Assembly: GCF_005239225.2 (NCBI RefSeq) | Contig: NC_133302.1 | Span: 248,001-312,000, forward strand | Direction of reading: 5' to 3' | Length of the DNA: 64,000 nt | Source: Populus alba | Taxonomy: Eukaryota > Streptophyta > Magnoliopsida > Malpighiales > Salicaceae | In this document: one piece after another, positions 57,391-64,000 of the stretch | How the letters are laid out: each line of letters starts with the position of its first letter | How positions within the stretch are numbered: position 1 is the stretch's first letter | The notes under the pieces: model-generated | Told to the model about the DNA's origin: nothing | What the model saw: the letters and a program-made list of their open reading frames with translations, nothing else | Database searches by the model: none | Position numbers and translations under genes: made by a program

Positions 57391-60300
57391 TCATATATGA
57401 GAGGAGAGTAATGTTGCAGGGAGAGCTTTTGTAAATACGTCAGCCAATTGGAACTTTGTAGAAATATGTGCAGTCTTCAGAATTCCTTCTTGAATCTTGT
57501 CATGGATTAGATGACATTCTATCTCGATATGTTTGGTCCTTTCGTGGAATACTGGGTTCGAAGCAATGTGTAATGCAGCTTTGTTATCACAATGCAATGC
57601 AACAGCATGAGGATGCGAAACTTGTAGGTATGTGAGGAGATAACGTAGCCATGGCTCGGTATTCAGCCTCTGCTGAGGATCGAGAAACAACTGATTGCTT
57701 CTTGGATTTCCAAGAGATTAAAGATGAGCCAAGAAATATGCAAAAACCAGAAACTGAATGTCTGGTGTCAGGACATGATGCCCAATCAGAATCAGAGTAT
57801 GCGATGAGATCCAAAGTGTTGATAGAAGGGAAGAAAAGGCCTTGCCCTAGTGCTCCTTTAAGATATTTCAGGACTTTGAAGGCAACTGTTAAGTGAAGAT
57901 TAGTGGGACAGTCCATGAATTGACTTAAAATCTGCACACTATAAGATATATCTGGCCTGGTAATCGTTAAATATAGAAGTTTGCCAACTAACTTCCTGTA
58001 ATAGGTAGGATCAGAGAGGATGTCACCTTTGTCTTTGCTAAGTCGCAGGTTTTGCTCCATGGGGAGTTTGGAAGGCCGAGACCCCAAAGTGCCTGAACTG
58101 GCTAAGATGTCCAGAGCATATTTCCTCTGACATATTTGTATTCCTTGTGTTGTTCTGGCTATTTCAAGCCCAAGGAAATAACGTAATGTTCCCAAGTCTT
58201 TGGTCTTAAATTTGTTATTAAGAAAGACCTTGATTTCTTCAACAACAGGAGGGGAGTCACTTGCCACTATAATGTCATCGACATATACCAGCAATGATGT
58301 GAAAGAGGAAGCATCTCGCTTGATGAAGAGACTGTAATCAGACTTAGATTGACAAAAGCCAAAATCAAGCAGGGCAGCAGAGAACTTGGAGTACCATTGT
58401 CGTGATGCTTGTTTTAAACCATAGAGACTCTTAAGTAGTTTGCAGACTTGGTGAGGGGACCCTTTGGTGTATCCAGGAGGACGCCTCATATATATTTCTT
58501 CCTGCAAATCTCCATGTAAAAATGCATTATTCACATCAAATTGATACAAACCCCATCCTTGTACAACTGCAATGGCCAAGAGGCAGCGCACGGTGACTAG
58601 CTTGACAACAGGGGAGAATGTTTCATGGTAGTCAATACCCTCTTGCTGTGTGTAGCCCTTGGCAACTAATCTTGCTTTGAATCTTTCAATACTACCATCT
58701 GCATGATATTTAATCTTATAGACATATTTGCAGGCAATAGGTCTTTTGCCAGGAGGTAGGTCGGTTAATGTCCATTTATGGTTAGACTCTAATGCCTCCA
58801 ACTCATTTTGCATAGCTGTATGCCAGTGTGGTTCAAGGACAACTTGATCATATGCCTGTGGCTTGGTATGAGAGGATATCGATGCAGTGAATACTTGAAA
58901 GGGTAAAGAGAATTGTTTGTATGAAATAACAGTACTCAAGGGAAATTGTTTACCTGGAAGAACCTTAATTGTTGTGGCCTGAATTGGATTGGGTGAATTG
59001 AGAGAGACCAGCTGACAGTGAAAATCTTGCAAATACTTGGGAGCCTGTGTCATTCTACTAGACTTGCGAAGAGGAATATGAGGAGGAGAAGAAGATGTGG
59101 AAATGTGAGGGTGTGAGTTATTTGAGAAAGAAGGAGATGTAATACTTGTGTCACACGTTTCAGGTAATGTAGCAGAAGGTGAAGATGAATCAGCAGATGT
59201 GGAAGGTGAAGAAGAAATGTGAGTTATTGGATCAAATGAAGTGTGAATGGTGCTTAGGGGGTCTAAGGTAGAGGAGTAGAAAGGTTGGTTCTGTTCTTGT
59301 AGCAGAGGAGATATTGCATCAGAAGAAGGAGAGGGTGCAGATGTGTGGAAAGGAAAAATATTCTCATGGAATGTGACGTTTCTGGATAAAAAAGTGTCAT
59401 TGGTTTCTAAGTCTAATAATTTGTAACCTTTCACCCCAAATGGATAGCCAAGGAAAATGCATCTTCTAGCTCGAGAATCAAATTTTCTTCTTCCCTGACT
59501 TAAAGTGGTGGCAAAACATAGGCACCCGAAGACTCTTAAATGATCATAGGTAGGAGCATGGTTAAAGATAGCTGCATAAGGTGTCGAATTTTGTAGCAGG
59601 GGTGTAGGGATACGGTTTATAAGATAGGTTGCTGTAAGAACACAATCATTCCAAAACTCTAAAGGCAGATTAGCTTGGAATCTAAGGGCTCTAGCAACAT
59701 TTAAGATGTGTTGGTGTTTTCTCTCCACTATCCCATTTTGTTGCGGGGTCTCGACACAAGTTTTCTGGTGGATGATGCCATTTTTGTGATAGAAATCTAT
59801 CAGCTGAAACTCTGTTCCATTATCACTTCTTAGGTACTTAATCCTAGTTCCAAATTGGGTGTTAACGAGGTTATAAAAAGACTCTATGGATCTTTGTGTG
59901 TCTGATTTATTTTTTAGCAAATAGACCCAAGTGTTGCGAGAGATATCATCAACAATTGTTAAGAAATATCTACTTCCATCATAGGCAGTCACAGAACATG
60001 GTCCCCATAAGTCACAATGGATAAGTTCAAAGTTGAAAGAAGTTTTGTGTGAGCTGTGATTAAAAGGAAGTTTGTGTTGTCTTGCCATGGGGCAAACAAA
60101 ACAAGGAGTTTCAGTAGAACCTGAGTTTGTGATTACAATAGGATCTCTAATCAATTGCAATCTAGAGTTGGAAATATGGCCTAAACGGCAGTGCCATAAA
60201 TGAAAGACAGAACTAGTATTTGTGCTGCAAGCATAATGCAAACGTTGAGTATCAAAATGCTTGGATAATTTGCACATCAAGGCAGTAGGAGATACTTGAA

Positions 60301-60601
60301 TGTGCTGGAATTGATATAAACCATCCTTCATTTCACCCAATCCAATCGTTGTCCATGATGTAAGGTCCTACAGAAAACAAACGTTTGACAGGAAAATGAA
60401 GCAGCAACAGATGCTTTTAGTTAGTGCTGGCGCAGAAAGAAGATTGAAAGAAAATGAAGGAACACGCAAAACATTTTCAAGGATGATCAAATTTGAAAGT
60501 TTAACGGTTCCTATGTGTGTGACTGGAATTTCTTGTCCATTAGGAAGCTTGACATTGTAGGACACTGTTGCTGTAATTTGTGTAAAGAATACAGTGCTAC
60601 A
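57391..60601 (-). pseudogene. copia pol: protease, integrase, RT, RNase H
   Basis: The protease text GATNHMIC begins at about 60608 after a 2-base frame break. A TAG at 60368-60370 interrupts ...FLSNVCFL*DLTSWTTIGLG. From there ~917 codons are open: LWHCRLGHIS (pre-integrase HHCC), FELIHCDLWGP, RSDNGTEF and ETPQQNGIVERKHQ (DD35E integrase), a Ser-rich linker, WTLTDLPPGKRPIACKYVYK, DVNNAFLHGDL, LVYVDDIIVAS (58274-58290, RT active site), then YSDSDWASCPD and [13 protein letters not shown] (RNase H). A frame change at about 57645 moves into [35 protein letters not shown] and the C-terminus (stop 57391). Three simple lesions separate it from an open frame. Confidence 0.92.
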
Positions 60602-60603
60602 GA

Positions 60604-61866
60604 TCATATGATTTGTAGCTCCTGTATATCGATAATCCAAGGAACATTAGTAATATCAAAAACTGTATGTGCAGAAGTGGGGAGACAAGTTGCGATACCA
60701 GACATAGATGGGAGACTTGTTGTGTTGGCCATAGGAGTAGGTGAGTGTGAAGCCATCGAATGAGTCTCTGTTGAGTTGTGCTTCTCATGGAGTAATTGTA
60801 AAATTTTCTGATATTGATTTGAAATCAAATCCATCTTGTCAACATGGTGCTTTGGAAAATCTTCTCCCATGATCATGTTGGTTTGTCTGGTATAAACATT
60901 TGGTTTCTTCCCTTTGTTGTACAGCTTGTGTCCTGGAGGATATCCCACCAGCTTGTAACACTTTTCGGCCAAGTGACCACTCATATTACAATGGCTGCAA
61001 ACAGGAGGTTTTGCATTTCCAGCTTTGAAACAATCCTCTAAAGAGTGTCCTTGGATCTTACAATGGGGGCAATAGGGTCTGTTGAAGGTTTTGAAGTTTG
61101 TGGATGTGTTTCTGGTGAAAAGAGCCATTGAATCAGGGGTAGATGTGCAGAGTAACATTTGATGCTGGTTTTCTTGTTGTTGAACGAGGGAGAAAACCTT
61201 GCTGACTTGTGGTATTGGATCCATCAGCATGATTTGATCCCGTATGTTGGAGTATGTTTCATTCAATCCCATGAGGAATTGAATTACACAATCTTGTTGG
61301 TACCGATCAATTAGGACCCTCATCTGTCCACAAGAACATTCGGGCATGAGACAATGCAATGCTAACTCATCCCAAATAGATTTTAGCTTTCCATAATAAA
61401 TGTTGACTAAATCATTTCCTTGTGTTAAGTTTGCTAGAGCTCCTTTTAATTGGAAAATCCGTGGTCCATTTTGTTGAGTCAGCCTCTCACTGAGTTCCCT
61501 CCAGATTTCATATGCATTATCTACAAGAATGAAGGAAGATTTCACTGAGGGACTTACAGAGTTATGAATCCAGGAGACGATCATATCGTTGCATCTTTCC
61601 CAAGCATCCAGAAGAGGATCGTTGGGATCTGTTGGTTTTGTTATGCTGCCATCAACAAAACCCAGCTTGTTCTTGGCTCTAAGAGCCCTTTTCATGGCTC
61701 TTGCCCAAGTAACATAGTTTTCTGTGGTTAGTAGATCGGTTACCAGACTGAGAACTGATGTATCACCGTTGTCAAGTCGATATGGGTTATTTTGATCTGA
61801 TAGGTTGTGGAAGCGTGAGGTTGAATGCATGGTTGAGGTTGGTGTTTGTTGGTTTTCTATTTCCAT
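60604..61866 (-). CDS. copia gag (intact to the protease border)
   Basis: ATG at 61866, 20 bp downstream of the PBS; 420 codons. LTTENYVTWARAMKRALRAKNKLGFVDG at about residues 45-75 and IWRELSERLTQQNGPRIFQLK are typical of plant copia gag. Two CCHC knuckles lie in the C-part: CPHCKIQGHSLEDC and CSHCNMSGHLAEKC. It packages the RNA into particles in the cytoplasm. It runs into the protease motif PWIID, where two extra bases shift the frame, so the reading ends ...DIQELQII. In copia elements gag and pol form one polyprotein, so this break matters for activity. Confidence 0.9.
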   Translation of the reverse strand: MEIENQQTPTSTMHSTSRFHNLSDQNNPYRLDNGDTSVLSLVTDLLTTENYVTWARAMKRALRAKNKLGFVDGSITKPTDPNDPLLDAWERCNDMIVSWIHNSVSPSVKSSFILVDNAYEIWRELSERLTQQNGPRIFQLKGALANLTQGNDLVNIYYGKLKSIWDELALHCLMPECSCGQMRVLIDRYQQDCVIQFLMGLNETYSNIRDQIMLMDPIPQVSKVFSLVQQQENQHQMLLCTSTPDSMALFTRNTSTNFKTFNRPYCPHCKIQGHSLEDCFKAGNAKPPVCSHCNMSGHLAEKCYKLVGYPPGHKLYNKGKKPNVYTRQTNMIMGEDFPKHHVDKMDLISNQYQKILQLLHEKHNSTETHSMASHSPTPMANTTSLPSMSGIATCLPTSAHTVFDITNVPWIIDIQELQII

Positions 61867-61886
61867 AGTTTTCTAGAGAGCCAGAA

Positions 61887-61898
61887 GCTCTGATACCA
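61887..61898 (-). other. Primer binding site (tRNA-iMet)
   Basis: TGGTATCAGAGC on the minus strand, directly beside the LTR end (CTTACA). Confidence 0.88.
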
Positions 61899-62087
61899 TG
61901 TAAGAAATGATAAAAGTTGCAGAAGGAATAATGAGAGAGCGAGAGATGGTTTGATTGTTCTTCTGTGAAGAACGCTGCTAAAATGTTTGTTGTATATTAT
62001 TTTATATTTCTGTTACAAAAGAATGCAGACTTATATATGTATATATATACACCTCAGGGCTGCTATCACATGAGAAAGGGATGACCT
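61899..62087 (-). repeat. Truncated copia 5' LTR (189 of 349 bp)
   Basis: Matches 57000-57188 and ends abruptly at GGGATGACCT, where TIR coding sequence begins. Confidence 0.88.
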
Positions 62088-62304
62088 TAGATATCTTTGA
62101 TTCTTGAATTGCCTTTAGGAGATGTTTGGAGATTTCTTCACCCCTAGGAATTTCATTATGATCTCGAAAAGTGTAGATTCCTGCTTGGACTAAGGCAGTA
62201 TATAGATGATCTGTAAAATTCTTGCGATTATCTTCTCCTCTAAAACTCATAAATATATCGTAGGCCCCATTTGGTCTAGAGCGAGAAGACTCTAGCTCTG
62301 TCAT
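62088..62304 (-). pseudogene. TNL resistance gene, TIR domain start (truncated)
   Basis: 72 codons from ATG 62304: MTELESSRSRPNGAYDIFMSFRG..., then DHLYTALVQAGIYTFRD, EIPRGEEISKHLLKAIQESKIS. This is the N-terminal half of a TIR domain (the first conserved TIR box plus the Arg-Gly-Glu region), the signalling and NADase part of TIR-NB-LRR immune receptors. After SKIS the copia LTR takes over; the catalytic Glu region, NB-ARC and LRR are missing. An in-frame upstream start exists (to 62448), but the Populus-type start MTE is preferred because upstream residues look non-coding. Confidence 0.85.
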
Positions 62305-64000
62305 GGCAGCTGCAGAAATTATGACACGATAAATTAGCAATGGAGCAAGGAATGCATGTAAAGCGATCATCAGAGACAATACATGTAAATTCTGATGGGA
62401 ATTTGTTAGAGAAGCTGAATTTTGATCTGTATATAATTTAAGTGACATGATAAAGAGGAATCTCCGTGAAAGTGATTAATCTTTAAGAAACAAATAACAT
62501 ATTGACAGCAAATCATGAACTTGGAAATGATAAAAGTGGTGGGATTAATTTTGATGTGTCCCAAAGAACTTCCTCTCTTAGAAAAATAATATATTATATT
62601 GTTTCCACCATGCTTCCTTACCTCCCTCTCCCCTAGTTATTTGTTCTAACAGAAAGAAGTAAACTGATATTGATTGCTAAAAAGCATAGCCTAATATTTT
62701 GCCCTCTTTTTCTTTAACTTTTTAGCACCCAAGCAGAATGGAACTTTCACGATCCGATTTTAACATAACTGATCTAACAAAGAAAATTTTTATTATTATG
62801 CGTCACCTTCCTCCCCCAGCTTGGCCTACCAGAACAGATCACGAATTAACCAAAAACAGAGCACCGAGATTTAAATCCATGTTTCTGTATTTCCTTGTTG
62901 ATGCATAATTTATTGTACTGATGCATCGGAGTCAAATAATGGCATGATTTTCCACACGGCAAACTAAAAACACCATTATCATGCAATCGGCTGCCTCCAT
63001 CTCTCCTCCGTCTCATCTGATACTCTCAAAATCAAATGGTCTAAATTTCCACAATCCTTTTTTCAAAGCCTGGGTTTTTTTTTTCAAAACAAGACTTTGA
63101 CTAGTACGTCAACTGAACTTTCTTTCTTTACTTTTGATTAAATGTTACACTCAATTTCTTTCTTTGGTTCAAAAAGTTAGACTTCCCAGCAATATAAAAC
63201 AATTATCTTGGTTACATGAAAATTAAAAATAAAAAAGCAAAACAAAAACGAATACAAATGAGAGTGTTCTGAACAAAACAGTTCTCCATGAGGATCCATT
63301 CAAAAATTCTTTATGGACCTTTAAAAGGATCAAAACCTCCATGCATAAAGTTAGCTTTAAAGGTCTTCAGCCATAGATGAAGACGATGGAGAATTAACTC
63401 AAGGGTTGAATTCCAATATAGCAATTGATTCTCAAAGACCAGTTTATTTCTAAACTAGTACTCAAATACCCCTAAAATATTCCATAATGTATTAATTGCT
63501 AGACTTTGAAATTTTCCTTTCACAATTTCATTCCATTAGGTTAACATTTGACCAATACTTTTCTACATGCACCATTAAATACCTAACGAATTATGACTGA
63601 CCACTTGTGTTTCAACAATACAAAAAAAAAAAAAAAAAAATTTTTTTTTTAGGAGCAATTAAATTTATATTTTCTAAGAAATCCTCTTCTACACAAATAC
63701 CCTCATAATACCTGTCAGTGATTGTACTTCATTATTTCACATCATTTGGATCATTCCTCGAAACACTCATGTTAAACTTTACAAGGCAACAGAACTATTA
63801 CTAATTATACCTATGCTCATTATTCAGACTCTCCACCTTCTATTCCTTCCCCTTCTTCTTTCTTTTCTCTTCTCTATAATTCTAGATAAAAACAGCATAT
63901 TTTTACTATAGCTTTCAACGACCAACCCATCTCTCCTAGGCGACATATTATATGCTTTCCTTTTATTTGAGGGTATATATATTACTCCATTCATCATTAA
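62305..64000 (-). promoter_or_regulatory. Upstream region of the TNL piece; no other gene seen
   Basis: AT-rich, no coding frame. It should hold the promoter of the former TNL gene. Two W-box cores face each other at 63097-63112 (TTGAC-TAGTAC-GTCAA). A run of ~19 A followed by ~11 T lies at 63621-63651. Confidence 0.45.
63097..63112. promoter_or_regulatory. Inverted W-box pair
   Basis: TTGAC and GTCAA separated by six bases, about 800 bp upstream of the TIR start codon. WRKY factors bind TTGAC(C/T) cores in many immune-gene promoters; here only the cores are seen. Confidence 0.35.

Larger units (their letters stand above)
57000..62087 (-). mobile_element. Nearly complete Ty1/copia element
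   Basis: 3' LTR (57000-57348), PPT, RNase H tail, pol, protease, gag, PBS (61887-61898) and a 5' LTR truncated to 189 bp (61899-62087). The shared 189 bp of the LTRs differ at about four places (~2%), so insertion was fairly recent. The left border is clean (CCGTTA|TGTAAC). The right border lacks ~160 bp of LTR, and the flanks are different R genes, so a deletion or rearrangement followed insertion. Confidence 0.88.

Overview
This is nuclear DNA of a flowering plant: a heterochromatin-like stretch made almost wholly of nested retrotransposons, with a few broken pieces of disease-resistance (R) genes. The TIR start (MTELESSRSRP...), the TNL C-terminal domain and the [15 protein letters not shown] LRR resemble, from memory, R-gene families of Populus/Salix, so a Salicaceae tree is my best guess; this is inference. 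I see no intact host gene. Many copies differ by 1-2 base homopolymer indels, so single frameshifts here may be sequencing error.

Layout. 1-5387: plus-strand Ogre/Tat-like Ty3 element A (LTR tail, deleted interior, four tandem arrays, PPT, 3' LTR). 5388-15150: an old plus-strand Ty1/copia element (gag, protease, integrase, RT, RNase H, 3' LTR) split by a 3.3-kb chromovirus-like solo LTR (6644-9982) and a minus-strand Ogre-like solo LTR (10250-12250, target duplication ATTAC). 15151-20900: an L1-type LINE cut inside its RT YxDD motif by a young minus-strand non-autonomous copia-like element (16742-20624, duplication GATGA, LTRs differing at 2 of 462 bases). 21675-22552: the 3' end of a TNL R gene (minus), cut off by Ogre-like element C (22553-29706: 5' LTR, tRNA-Arg-type PBS, exact 502-bp tandem duplication, decayed interior). 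29707-43650: a chromovirus-like LTR remnant holding a minus-strand Athila-like element with gag, PBS and a triplicated 3.77-kb unit.

43651-47344: a hairpin-forming tandem array split by an Ogre-like solo LTR (43980-45999, duplication ATACC), then AT-rich DNA and a 500-N gap. 47845-56474: a diverged minus-strand Ogre-like element with a decayed gag and a 1.25-kb satellite-like array. 56475-56999: an LRR fragment of a CNL R gene (plus). 57000-62087: a nearly complete minus-strand copia element. 62088-62304: the TIR start of a TNL gene (minus), cut by the copia element, then its upstream DNA to 64000.

Most notable: each 3.77-kb unit joins an LTR U3 promoter, the C-terminal half of an Athila-type integrase, and an ORF whose last ~105 residues look like a plant LONELY GUY (LOG) cytokinin-activating enzyme. 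This looks like a host gene fragment captured by a retrotransposon and then triplicated. A second theme is that several unrelated tandem arrays in LTRs and 3' regions repeat short hairpins whose stems vary in compensating ways.
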